A stretch of 64,000 nt of DNA, taken from NCBI RefSeq assembly GCF_032027425.1, contig NZ_JAVSJA010000001.1, positions 992,001 to 1,056,000 of the forward strand. Direction: 5' to 3'. This document shows positions 34,328 through 43,790 of this stretch, piece by piece; within the stretch, counting starts at the first letter, position 1; the number at the start of each line of letters is the position of its first letter. The notes beneath the pieces are model-generated. The model was not told the origin of the DNA, did no database searches, and was given only the letters and a program-made list of their open reading frames with translations. A program made the position numbers and the translations under genes. The stretch is from Microcystis wesenbergii NRERC-220. GTDB taxonomy: Bacteria; Cyanobacteriota; Cyanobacteriia; Cyanobacteriales; Microcystaceae.

Positions 34328-34821
34328 TTATTATTAGCGATACTTCTCCTCTCAGCAGTCTTGCTCTTGTTGGTTATCTGTCAATCTTAAAAGATATTTA
34401 TACTAATGTTGTTATTCCCCAAGCAGTTGCCAATGAATTAGCCAATTTAACTGAGGAAGATATCCGCATTAAAGCGATAATTTCTCTGAACTGGATACAG
34501 GTTAAACAAGCCACTAATTTAGAACTTGTGGCTTGTTTGAGGAATGAATATAATTTAGATCTTGGCGAAGCAGAAGCAATCGCTCTTGCCTTAGAATTAA
34601 AAGCAGATGAATTGTTAATTGATGAGCGTCTTGGACGGAGGGAGGCTGTGCGTTTGGGGCTGTCAATTACGGGGGTTCTAGGAGTTCTTTTAATCGCTAA
34701 AAATAGAGGATTGATTGCTAAGGTTAAACCGATAATGGAGTCTCTAATTAGCCAAGCAAATTTTCGCATCAGTCATCAACTTTATGAGGAGGTTTTGCAA
34801 ACTGCAAATGAATTAGATTAA
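34324..34821 (+). CDS. DUF3368 PIN-like putative toxin
   Basis: 165 residues. Acidic residues of the PIN site are visible in ISDTSPLSSL (Asp near residue 6), the conserved Glu in VANELANL, the Asp/Glu pair in LDLGEAEAIALA, and LLIDERLGR. PIN proteins are metal-dependent RNases. The start ATG overlaps the stop of the UPF0175 gene by four bases, so translation is coupled; the alternative ATG at 34318 lies inside the partner gene. The RNA target cannot be predicted. Confidence 0.87.
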   Translation: MIIISDTSPLSSLALVGYLSILKDIYTNVVIPQAVANELANLTEEDIRIKAIISLNWIQVKQATNLELVACLRNEYNLDLGEAEAIALALELKADELLIDERLGRREAVRLGLSITGVLGVLLIAKNRGLIAKVKPIMESLISQANFRISHQLYEEVLQTANELD

Positions 34822-34832
34822 GTTGTGATTTT

Positions 34833-34895
34833 AGAAAACGGGTTTCTTCGAGAAACTATTTAGAAAACCCGTTTTCTTTGAGAAACCCGTTTTCT
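34833..34895. repeat. composite copy of the AGAAAACGGGTTTCT palindromic repeat
   Basis: One forward and two reverse copies of AGAAAACGGGTTTCT-like arms lie within 63 bp, directly after the toxin gene. Several alternative stem-loops are possible; the unit matches 32700-32732 and 43565-43592. Confidence 0.8.
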
Positions 34896-34977
34896 GTAAA
34901 TTTTTGTTATATCCCCCTTGAAAGATTGGGGATTGTTGAGCTAAAAATGTTAGCAATAAACCTCTGCGGGGAATGTC

Positions 34978-35333
34978 ATGACTTCTACCCTGTTGCCGAG
35001 CTTTCCTGCTGTTGACGATGTTTTGTGCAATTTCGCTCAATCTGATGGCTTTGTTCAAGCTAATCAGGTGAATAGTGCGAGAAATCAGCGTTTAACCGCT
35101 ACCGTAGTTTTCCTCGATGCTGGTGTTAAGCTAAACGGCTTTTACTTCGGATCACCGATATAGACTCCAAAAGGGTTATAGCTATTGGATCATGCAGGTT
35201 AAGCGCCGTTTAGCTTACCGATTATCAAAGTCTCCAAGCTGGGGTAATTCCAGAAGTCGCCACGGTTATTCTCTCTCCCAATCAAGACGGAATCGAACAA
35301 ATATCCGCTTTTTTACCACTGTTGAAACCTTAG
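34978..35333 (+). pseudogene. DUF4347 domain remnant, interrupted by a small palindromic insertion
   Basis: The first part (to 35130) ends TATVVFLDAGVK. After an 89-bp insertion a different frame continues DYQSLQAGVIPEVATVILSP then NQDGIEQISAFLPLLKP and a stop at 35331-35333. Joined, these read as the first half of a DUF4347 domain, a module normally found at the N-terminus of giant cyanobacterial adhesin or RTX proteins. The rest of the domain is missing. The 2676-residue RTX gene that follows lacks this domain, so this may be its lost N-terminus or the relic of another such gene. Confidence 0.7.
35131..35219. mobile_element. small palindromic insertion within the DUF4347 remnant
   Basis: The edges AGCTAAACGGC and GCCGTTTAGCT are inverted repeats flanking an insert of about 90 bp that splits the codon run VK-DYQ. 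Size and ends suggest a tiny non-autonomous element or an IS200/IS605-derived hairpin element. Confidence 0.55.
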
Positions 35334-35520
35334 ATTTGTCGGAGTTGCAGACATCTGGGGTTTTTCAGCCAGATATACCCTTCTTTGCCAGCTTAAGTAC
35401 CTAAGCAAAATTAATGACACAAATCTAACCACCCCTTGCCTCTTGCCTATCTTCACTAGGAAATTTATTTTGCACGACTACTTAACTGTTTAATTTTCAC
35501 CCTTTATTCAGGAAAAAATC

Positions 35521-38500
35521 ATGTCAACTCCTTTTTTAGTTAAGGATATCTACCCCGGTTCCTTTGGCTCCTACCTCGGCTTTGTAACGGCACTGGGCAA
35601 TACCCTGTTCTTCTGGGCCAATGATGGCGTTAACGGTTATGGGTTATGGAAAAGCGACGGCACGACGGCCGGTACAGTTTTGGTCGCCGACATCAGCTTC
35701 GGTGACTCCTTCCCCGGCAATCTAACGGCGGTGGGCAACACCCTGTTCTTCCAGGCCTATGACGGTGTGAACGGTGGGGAGTTGTGGAAAAGCGACGGCA
35801 CGGCGGCCGGTACGGTTCTAGTCAAAGATATCCGCCCCGGTTTATCTACCTCCTACCCCGGCAATCTAACGGCGGTGGGCAACACCCTGTTCTTCACTGC
35901 CGATGACGGTGTAAACGGTACTGAATTGTGGAAAAGCGACGGCACGACGGCCGGTACAGTTTTGGTCGCCGACATCAGCTTCGGTGACTCCTTCCCCGGC
36001 AATCTAACGGCGGTGGGCAACACCCTGTTCTTCACTGCCGATGACGGCGTGAACGGTACTGAATTGTGGAAAAGCGACGGCACGGCGGCCGGTACGGTTC
36101 TAGTCAAAGATATCCGCCCCGGTTACTCTGGCTTCGGCCCCGGCTATCTAACGGCGGTGGGCAACACCCTGTTCTTCCGGGCCGATGACGGTGTGAACGG
36201 TGGGGAGTTGTGGAAAAGCGACGGCACGGCGGCCGGTACGGTTCTAGTCAAAGATATCCGCCCCGGTTTATCTACCTCCTACCCCGGCAATCTAACGGCG
36301 GTGGGCAACACCCTGTTCTTCACTGCCGATGACGGCGTGAACGGTACTGAATTGTGGAAAAGCGACGGCACGGCGGCAGGTACGGTTCTGGTCAAAGATA
36401 TCCGCCCCGGTTACTCTGGCTTCGGCCCCAGGTATCTAACGGTAGTGGGCAACACCCTGTTCTTCTGGGCCAATGACGGCGTGAACGGTTATGGGTTATG
36501 GAAAAGCGACGGCACGACGGCCGGTACAGTTTTGGTCGCCGACATCAGCTTCGGTGACTCCTTCCCCGGCTATCTAACGGTGGTGGGCAGCACCCTGTTC
36601 TTCAGTGCCTATGACGGCGTGAACGGTACTGAATTGTGGCAGAGTGACGGCACGGCGGCCGGTACGGTTCTGGTGGGCGACATCCGTCCCGGTTCCTATG
36701 GCTCCTACCCCTTCTCTCTAACGGCGGTGGGCAACACCCTGTTCTTCCAGGCCTATGACGGCGTTAACGGTCAGGAATTGTGGGCCTTAAATGTGGGTGG
36801 TCCCACAGTTCCCACCCTCGCCATTGCCGCCACCAGTGCCAGTCAAACCGAGGGCAACAGTGGCAGTAAAGCCTTTACTTTCACCGTCACTCGTGGGGAT
36901 AACACCACGGGAAGCAATAACGTTGACTGGGCAGTTACCGGCAGCGGCAGCAATCCTGCCAATGCCACTGATTTTGCTGGGGGATTGTTACCCAGTGGGG
37001 TAGTGAGTTTTGCCCCGGGAGAAAGCAGTAAGGTGATTACTGTTGACGTTCAGGGAGATACAACGGTAGAACTGAACGAAAACTTTACCGTCACCCTCTC
37101 CAATGCCACCAACGGCGCTACTATTACCACCGCTACTGCCACCGGAACCATTCAAAATGATGATACCAGTGTCACCCTGGCGGTTTCTCCCAGTAGTGTC
37201 AATGAAGACGGGACAACTAACTTAGTCTATACCTTCACCCGTACAGGTTCTACTACCAGCGCCTTAACCGCTAACTATACAGTTGGGGGAACAGCTACTT
37301 TTAGCACAGATTACACTCAAACCGGTGCAGCCAGTTATACAGCAACCACAGGGACAGTGAATTTCGTTGCTGGTTCATCCACTGCTACCGTAACTGTTGA
37401 CCCCACTGCTGACACCACAGTAGAAACTGATGAAACTGTTGCTTTAACTCTCGCTGCGGGGACAGGTTATACAGTTGGGACAACTACCGCAGTTACCGGG
37501 ACAATTACCAATGATGATACCAATGTCACCCTAGCGGTTTCTCCCAGTAGTGTCAATGAAGATGGGACAACTAACTTAGTCTATACCTTCACCCGTACAG
37601 GTTCTACTACCAGCGCCTTAACCGCTAACTATACAGTTGGGGGAACAGCTACTTTTAGCACAGATTACACTCAAACCGGTGCAGCAACTTTCACCAGTAC
37701 AACAGGGACAGTGAATTTCGTTGCTGGTTCAGCGACTGCTACTGTAACAGTTGACCCCACTGCTGACACAACAGTAGAAAGTGATGAAACTGTTGCTTTA
37801 ACTCTTGCTTCTGGGACTGGTTATACAGTTGGGACAACTACCGCAGTGACGGGGACAATTACCAATGATGATACCAATGTCACCCTAGCGGTTTCTCCCA
37901 GTAGTGTCAATGAAGACGGGACAACTAACTTAGTCTATACCTTCACCCGTACCGGTTCTACTACCAGCGCCTTAACCGCTAACTATACAGTTGGGGGAAC
38001 AGCGACATTTAGCACAGATTACACTCAAACCGGTGCAGCCAGTTATACAGCAACCACAGGGACAGTGAATTTCGTTGCTGGTTCATCCACTGCTACCGTA
38101 ACTGTTGACCCCACTGCTGATACAACAGTAGAAAGTAATGAAACTGTTGCTTTAACTCTTGCTTCTGGGACAGGTTATACAGTTGGGACAACTACCGCAG
38201 TTACCGGGACAATTACCAATGATGATTTCCCTAGTATTACTCTTGCGGTTTCTCCCAGTAGTGTCAATGAAGATGGGACAACTAACTTAGTCTATACCTT
38301 CACCCGTACAGGTTCTACTACCAGCGCCTTAACCGCTAACTATACAGTTGGGGGAACAGCGACATTTAGCACAGATTACACTCAAACCGGTGCAGCTAGT
38401 TATACAGCAACCACAGGGACAGTGAATTTCGTTGCTGGTTCATCCACTGCTACCGTAACTGTTGACCCCACTGCTGATACTACAGTAGAAAGTGATGAAA

Positions 38501-41500
38501 CTGTTGCTTTAACTCTTGCTTCTGGGACTGGTTATACAGTTGGGACAACTACCGCAGTGACGGGGACGATTACCAATGATGATTTCCCTAGTATTACTCT
38601 TGCTGTCTCTCCCAGTAGTGTCAATGAAGATGGGACAACTAACTTAGTCTATACCTTCACTCGTACTGGTTCTACTACCAGCGCCTTAACCGCTAACTAT
38701 ACAGTTGGGGGAACAGCTACTTTTAGCACAGATTACACTCAAACCGGTGCAGCTAGTTATACCAGTACAACTGGGACAGTGAATTTTCTGGCTGGTTCAG
38801 CGACTGCTACTGTAACAGTTGACCCCACTGCTGATACTACAGTAGAAAGTGATGAAACTGTTGCTTTAACTCTTGCTTCTGGGACTGGTTATACAGTTGG
38901 GACAACTACCGCAGTTACCGGGACAATTACCAATGATGATTTCCCTAGTATTACTCTTGCTGTCTCTCCCAGTAGTGTCAATGAAGATGGGACAACTAAC
39001 TTAGTCTATACCTTCACTCGTACTGGTTCTACTACCAGCGCCTTAACCGCTAACTATACAGTTGGGGGAACAGCTACTTTTAGCACAGATTACACTCAAA
39101 CCGGTGCAGCTAGTTATACCAGTACAACTGGGACAGTGAATTTTCTGGCTGGTTCAGCGACTGCTACTGTAACAGTTGACCCCACTGCTGATACTACAGT
39201 AGAAAGTGATGAAACTGTTGCTTTAACTCTTGCTTCTGGGACTGGTTATACAGTTGGGACAACTACCGCAGTTACCGGGACAATTACCAATGATGATTTC
39301 CCTAGTATTACTCTTGCTGTCTCTCCCAGTAGTGTGACAGAAGATGGGACAACTAACTTAGTCTATACCTTTACTCGTACCGGTTCTACTACCAGCGCCT
39401 TAACCGCTAACTATACAGTTGGGGGAACAGCGACATTTAGCACAGATTACACTCAAACCGGTGCAGCCAGTTATACAGCAACCACAGGGACAGTGAATTT
39501 CGTTGCTGGTTCATCCACTGCTACCGTAACTGTTGACCCCACTGCTGATACAACAGTAGAAAGTAATGAAACTGTTGCTTTAACTCTTGCTTCTGGGACA
39601 GGTTATACAGTTGGGACAACTACCGCAGTTACCGGGACAATTACCAATGATGATTTCCCTAGTATTACTCTTGCTGTCTCTCCCAGTAGTGTGACAGAAG
39701 ATGGGACAACTAACTTAGTCTATACCTTCACTCGTACTGGTTCTACTACCAGCGCCTTAACCGCTAACTATACAGTTGGGGGAACAGCTACTAATGGAAC
39801 CGATTACACTTCTATTCCCACCAGTGTCACCTTTGCTGCTGGTTCAGCGACTGCTACTGTAACAGTTGACCCCACTGCTGATACTACAGTAGAAAGTGAT
39901 GAAACTGTTGCTTTAACTCTTGCTTCTGGGACTGGTTATACAGTTGGGACAACTACCGCAGTGACGGGGACGATTACCAATGATGATTTCCCTAGTATTA
40001 CTCTTGCTGTCTCTCCCAGTAGTGTGACAGAAGATGGGACAACTAACTTAGTCTATACCTTTACTCGTACCGGTTCTACTACCAGCGCCTTAACCGCTAA
40101 CTATACAGTTGGGGGAACAGCTACTAATGGAACCGATTACACTTCTATTCCCACCAGTGTCACCTTTGCTGCTGGTTCAGCGACTGCTACTGTAATAGTT
40201 GACCCCACTGCTGATACTACAGTAGAAAGTGATGAAACTGTTGCTTTAACTCTTGCTTCTGGGACTGGTTATACAGTTGGGACAACTACCGCAGTGACGG
40301 GGACGATTACCAATGATGATTTCCCTAGTATTACTCTTGCGGTTTCTCCCAGTAGTGTCAATGAAGACGGGACAACTAACTTAGTCTATACCTTCACTCG
40401 TACTGGTTCTACTACCAGCGCCTTAACCGCTAACTATACAGTTGGGGGAACAGCTACTTTTAGCACAGATTACACTCAAACCGGTGCAGCTAGTTATACC
40501 AGTACAACTGGGACAGTGAATTTTCTGGCTGGTTCAGCGACTGCTACTGTAATAGTTGACCCCACTGCTGATACTACAGTAGAAAGTGATGAAACTGTTG
40601 CTTTAACTCTTGCTTCTGGGACTGGTTATACAGTTGGGACAACTACCGCAGTGACGGGGACGATTACCAATGATGATTTCCCTAGTATTACTCTTGCTGT
40701 CTCTCCCAGTAGTGTGACAGAAGATGGGACAACTAACTTAGTCTATACCTTCACTCGTACTGGTTCTACTACCAGCGCCTTAACCGCTAACTATACAGTT
40801 GGGGGAACAGCTACTTTTAGCACAGATTACACTCAAACCGGTGCAGCTAGTTATACCAGTACAACTGGGACAGTGAATTTTCTGGCTGGTTCAGCGACTG
40901 CTACTGTAATAGTTGACCCCACTGCTGATACTACAGTAGAAAGTGATGAAACTGTTGCTTTAACTCTTGCTTCTGGGACTGGTTATACAGTTGGGACAAC
41001 TACCGCAGTGACGGGGACGATTACCAATGATGATTTCCCTAGTATTACTCTTGCTGTCTCTCCCAGTAGTGTGACAGAAGATGGGACAACTAACTTAGTC
41101 TATACCTTTACTCGTACCGGTTCTACTACCAGCGCCTTAACCGCTAACTATACAGTTGGGGGAACAGCTACTAATGGAACCGATTACACTTCTATTCCCA
41201 CCAGTGTCACCTTTGCTGCTGGTTCAGCGACTGCTACTGTAATAGTTGACCCCACTGCTGATACTACAGTAGAAAGTGATGAAACTGTTGCTTTAACTCT
41301 TGCTTCTGGGACTGGTTATACAGTTGGGACAACTACCGCAGTGACGGGGACGATTACCAATGATGATTTCCCTAGTATTACTCTTGCGGTTTCTCCCAGT
41401 AGTGTCAATGAAGACGGGACAACTAACTTAGTCTATACCTTCACTCGTACTGGTTCTACTACCAGCGCCTTAACCGCTAACTATACAGTTGGGGGAACAG

Positions 41501-43551
41501 CTACTTTTAGCACAGATTACACTCAAACCGGTGCAGCTAGTTATACCAGTACAACTGGGACAGTGAATTTTCTGGCTGGTTCAGCGACTGCTACTGTAAT
41601 AGTTGACCCCACTGCTGATACTACAGTAGAAAGTGATGAAACTGTTGCTTTAACTCTTGCTTCTGGGACTGGTTATACAGTTGGGACAACTACCGCAGTG
41701 ACGGGGACGATTACCAATGATGATTTCCCTAGTATTACTCTTGCTGTCTCTCCCAGTAGTGTGACAGAAGATGGGACAACTAACTTAGTCTATACCTTCA
41801 CTCGTACTGGTTCTACTACCAGCGCCTTAACCGCTAACTATACAGTTGGGGGAACAGCTACTAATGGAACCGATTACACTTCTATTCCCACCAGTGTCAC
41901 CTTTGCTGCTGGTTCAGCGACTGCTACTGTAACAGTTGACCCCACTGCTGATACTACAGTAGAAAGTGATGAAACTGTTGCTTTAACTCTTACTTCTGGG
42001 ACTGGTTATACAGTTGGGACAACTACCGCAGTGACGGGGACGATTACCAATGATGATTTCCCCAGTATTACTCTTGCTGTCTCTCCCGCAAGCGTAACTG
42101 AAGATGGGACAACTAACTTAGTCTATACCTTTACTCGTACCGGTTCTACTACCAGCGCCTTAACCGCTAACTATACAGTTGGGGGAACAGCTACTAATGG
42201 AACCGATTACACTTCTATTCCCACCAGTGTCACCTTTGCTGCTGGTTCATCCACTGCTACTGTAACAGTTGACCCCACTGCTGATACTACAGTAGAAAGT
42301 GATGAAACTGTTGCTTTAACCCTTGCGACCGGGACTGGTTATACAGTTGGGACAACTACCGCAGTGACGGGGACAATTACCAATGATGATTTCCCCCAAC
42401 TCTCCATCAATGACATCACCGTGGTGGAAGGTAAAGATAGTAATGCAATCCTCACCGTTACGGTTGATAACCCCAATCCACAACAAATTACTGTCAACTA
42501 TACCACTACAGCCATTGATGCTACCGCCAATGTAGATTACACTAGCCAGACAGGAACCCTCACCATTGCACCTAATACTGCCACCGCTACTATTAGCATT
42601 CCCATCCTCAATGATAACCTCAACGAAGCCGATGAAGCCTTTACAGTAACCCTATCAAATCCCGTTAATGCTACCATCAATCCCGAGGAAGCAATTGGAC
42701 AAGTAATTATTACTGACACCCTACAAAGCGCAATTACTCGCACCTTACCCAACAATGTCGAAAACCTCAGACTAATTGGCAGTAATAATATTAACGGTAC
42801 AGGTAACGCTGGTGACAATAAAATCACCGGAAATAGCGGTAACAATATCCTCGCTGGTGCTAATGGTAACGATATTTACTGTTTCAATGCTTCAACCCCA
42901 TTAGGAAGCGATATCATCCAAGAAACTACCACCGGCGGTATCGATACCCTCGACTTTACTGGGACAAATACCGCAGTAAGAGTTAACTTAGGGATTACTA
43001 CAAACCAAACCGTCGTCACCAATAATCTAAGATTGACTTTTTCGGCAAATAACACCATCGAAAATATTATTGGCGATAGCGGTAATGACCGACTAACCGG
43101 GAATAGCCTTAATAATACTCTAACTGGTGGTGGCGGCAACGATCAATTAACCGGTCAAGACGGAAACGATAGTTTAATTGGTGGTTCCGGCGATGATTTA
43201 CTCACTGGTGGTAATGGTAGCGATAACTTTATCTTCAACAGTAGTAATTTAGGAATCGATGCCATCAGCGATTTCACCCCAGGCAGTGATAAAATAGTAT
43301 TAAGTAAAGCCATCTTTTCCGCTTTGCAAAGTAGCATTGGCAATGGCTTCAGTCAAGCGGCTGAATTTGCCAGCGTCGCTGACGATGATTTAGTCGCCAC
43401 TAGCAGTGCTTTTATCGTTTACAGTAACAGCAGTGGCAGTATCTACTACAATCAAAATGGTAGTGCTGCTGGCTTAGGAAGTGGCTCTGAATTTGCCAAT
43501 TTGTTGACTGTTCCTACCCTGATAGCGGCTGATTTCACACTGATAAATTAA
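35521..43551 (+). CDS. giant RTX surface or secreted protein: ELWxSDGT repeats, about 17 Calx-beta modules, RTX tail
   Basis: 2676 residues. Residues 1-420 hold nine units of about 47 residues built on TLFFxADDGVNGxELWKSDGT, probably a beta-propeller. From about 430 to 2400 come one divergent Calx-beta domain, 15 nearly identical Calx-beta modules (TLAVSPSSVNEDGTTNLVY...), and another divergent one. The last 270 residues carry RTX nonapeptides (GNDQLTGQDGNDSLIGG) and end hydrophobic, as type I secretion substrates do. There is no signal peptide. Calx-beta and RTX domains bind calcium. Cell-surface adhesion or colony formation is inferred. CAGGAA lies eight bases before the ATG. No secretion genes are in the window. 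Confidence 0.92.
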   Translation: MSTPFLVKDIYPGSFGSYLGFVTALGNTLFFWANDGVNGYGLWKSDGTTAGTVLVADISFGDSFPGNLTAVGNTLFFQAYDGVNGGELWKSDGTAAGTVLVKDIRPGLSTSYPGNLTAVGNTLFFTADDGVNGTELWKSDGTTAGTVLVADISFGDSFPGNLTAVGNTLFFTADDGVNGTELWKSDGTAAGTVLVKDIRPGYSGFGPGYLTAVGNTLFFRADDGVNGGELWKSDGTAAGTVLVKDIRPGLSTSYPGNLTAVGNTLFFTADDGVNGTELWKSDGTAAGTVLVKDIRPGYSGFGPRYLTVVGNTLFFWANDGVNGYGLWKSDGTTAGTVLVADISFGDSFPGYLTVVGSTLFFSAYDGVNGTELWQSDGTAAGTVLVGDIRPGSYGSYPFSLTAVGNTLFFQAYDGVNGQELWALNVGGPTVPTLAIAATSASQTEGNSGSKAFTFTVTRGDNTTGSNNVDWAVTGSGSNPANATDFAGGLLPSGVVSFAPGESSKVITVDVQGDTTVELNENFTVTLSNATNGATITTATATGTIQNDDTSVTLAVSPSSVNEDGTTNLVYTFTRTGSTTSALTANYTVGGTATFSTDYTQTGAASYTATTGTVNFVAGSSTATVTVDPTADTTVETDETVALTLAAGTGYTVGTTTAVTGTITNDDTNVTLAVSPSSVNEDGTTNLVYTFTRTGSTTSALTANYTVGGTATFSTDYTQTGAATFTSTTGTVNFVAGSATATVTVDPTADTTVESDETVALTLASGTGYTVGTTTAVTGTITNDDTNVTLAVSPSSVNEDGTTNLVYTFTRTGSTTSALTANYTVGGTATFSTDYTQTGAASYTATTGTVNFVAGSSTATVTVDPTADTTVESNETVALTLASGTGYTVGTTTAVTGTITNDDFPSITLAVSPSSVNEDGTTNLVYTFTRTGSTTSALTANYTVGGTATFSTDYTQTGAASYTATTGTVNFVAGSSTATVTVDPTADTTVESDETVALTLASGTGYTVGTTTAVTGTITNDDFPSITLAVSPSSVNEDGTTNLVYTFTRTGSTTSALTANYTVGGTATFSTDYTQTGAASYTSTTGTVNFLAGSATATVTVDPTADTTVESDETVALTLASGTGYTVGTTTAVTGTITNDDFPSITLAVSPSSVNEDGTTNLVYTFTRTGSTTSALTANYTVGGTATFSTDYTQTGAASYTSTTGTVNFLAGSATATVTVDPTADTTVESDETVALTLASGTGYTVGTTTAVTGTITNDDFPSITLAVSPSSVTEDGTTNLVYTFTRTGSTTSALTANYTVGGTATFSTDYTQTGAASYTATTGTVNFVAGSSTATVTVDPTADTTVESNETVALTLASGTGYTVGTTTAVTGTITNDDFPSITLAVSPSSVTEDGTTNLVYTFTRTGSTTSALTANYTVGGTATNGTDYTSIPTSVTFAAGSATATVTVDPTADTTVESDETVALTLASGTGYTVGTTTAVTGTITNDDFPSITLAVSPSSVTEDGTTNLVYTFTRTGSTTSALTANYTVGGTATNGTDYTSIPTSVTFAAGSATATVIVDPTADTTVESDETVALTLASGTGYTVGTTTAVTGTITNDDFPSITLAVSPSSVNEDGTTNLVYTFTRTGSTTSALTANYTVGGTATFSTDYTQTGAASYTSTTGTVNFLAGSATATVIVDPTADTTVESDETVALTLASGTGYTVGTTTAVTGTITNDDFPSITLAVSPSSVTEDGTTNLVYTFTRTGSTTSALTANYTVGGTATFSTDYTQTGAASYTSTTGTVNFLAGSATATVIVDPTADTTVESDETVALTLASGTGYTVGTTTAVTGTITNDDFPSITLAVSPSSVTEDGTTNLVYTFTRTGSTTSALTANYTVGGTATNGTDYTSIPTSVTFAAGSATATVIVDPTADTTVESDETVALTLASGTGYTVGTTTAVTGTITNDDFPSITLAVSPSSVNEDGTTNLVYTFTRTGSTTSALTANYTVGGTATFSTDYTQTGAASYTSTTGTVNFLAGSATATVIVDPTADTTVESDETVALTLASGTGYTVGTTTAVTGTITNDDFPSITLAVSPSSVTEDGTTNLVYTFTRTGSTTSALTANYTVGGTATNGTDYTSIPTSVTFAAGSATATVTVDPTADTTVESDETVALTLTSGTGYTVGTTTAVTGTITNDDFPSITLAVSPASVTEDGTTNLVYTFTRTGSTTSALTANYTVGGTATNGTDYTSIPTSVTFAAGSSTATVTVDPTADTTVESDETVALTLATGTGYTVGTTTAVTGTITNDDFPQLSINDITVVEGKDSNAILTVTVDNPNPQQITVNYTTTAIDATANVDYTSQTGTLTIAPNTATATISIPILNDNLNEADEAFTVTLSNPVNATINPEEAIGQVIITDTLQSAITRTLPNNVENLRLIGSNNINGTGNAGDNKITGNSGNNILAGANGNDIYCFNASTPLGSDIIQETTTGGIDTLDFTGTNTAVRVNLGITTNQTVVTNNLRLTFSANNTIENIIGDSGNDRLTGNSLNNTLTGGGGNDQLTGQDGNDSLIGGSGDDLLTGGNGSDNFIFNSSNLGIDAISDFTPGSDKIVLSKAIFSALQSSIGNGFSQAAEFASVADDDLVATSSAFIVYSNSSGSIYYNQNGSAAGLGSGSEFANLLTVPTLIAADFTLIN
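37168..42400 (+). repeat. 15 tandem Calx-beta coding repeats in long and short forms
   Basis: The unit is about 357 bp (long, with FSTDYTQTGAASYT) or about 336 bp (short, with NGTDYTSIPTSVTF). By order the units run: seven long, two short, two long, one short, one long, two short. Five consecutive units (9-13) share a single C-to-T change that turns TVTVDPT into TVIVDPT, at about 40195, 40552, 40908, 41240 and 41597. This marks local expansion of the array. Confidence 0.92.
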
Positions 43552-43564
43552 CCTAGCCACACAG

Positions 43565-43592
43565 AGAAAACGGGTTTCTCGGACCGTTTTCT
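43565..43592. repeat. shortened copy of the AGAAAACGGGTTTCT palindromic repeat
   Basis: AGAAAACGGGTTTCTC is followed by GGACCGTTTTCT, an imperfect second arm, 13 bp after the giant gene's stop. Confidence 0.75.
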
Positions 43593-43726
43593 GGAAACAG
43601 TCTGACTGCTGATTTCTGATTCCCGATAGCTGTCCCCTGAATCATCCCACAGTTTTATATTTTCTTTAGAGATGGACTGTCCTAAAACCTGCTCAGAGCG
43701 GCCAAAAGTCAGAAAATAGAAATAAA

Positions 43727-43760
43727 GGTGCGATTGGAGAACTTGAGCAGCGATCGCACC
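43727..43760. promoter_or_regulatory. 8-bp inverted repeat before ilvD
   Basis: GGTGCGAT and ATCGCACC are perfect arms with an 18-bp spacer ending 30 bp before the ilvD start. It could form a leader stem-loop or an operator. No leader peptide is evident. Confidence 0.35.
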
Positions 43761-43790
43761 TGTCAGCCGCCATTGGAGAAAGATAAAGTT

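Noticed and set aside
42537-43343. several minus-strand open frames inside the giant RTX gene
   Set aside because: They are antisense shadows of the repetitive, low-stop coding sequence.
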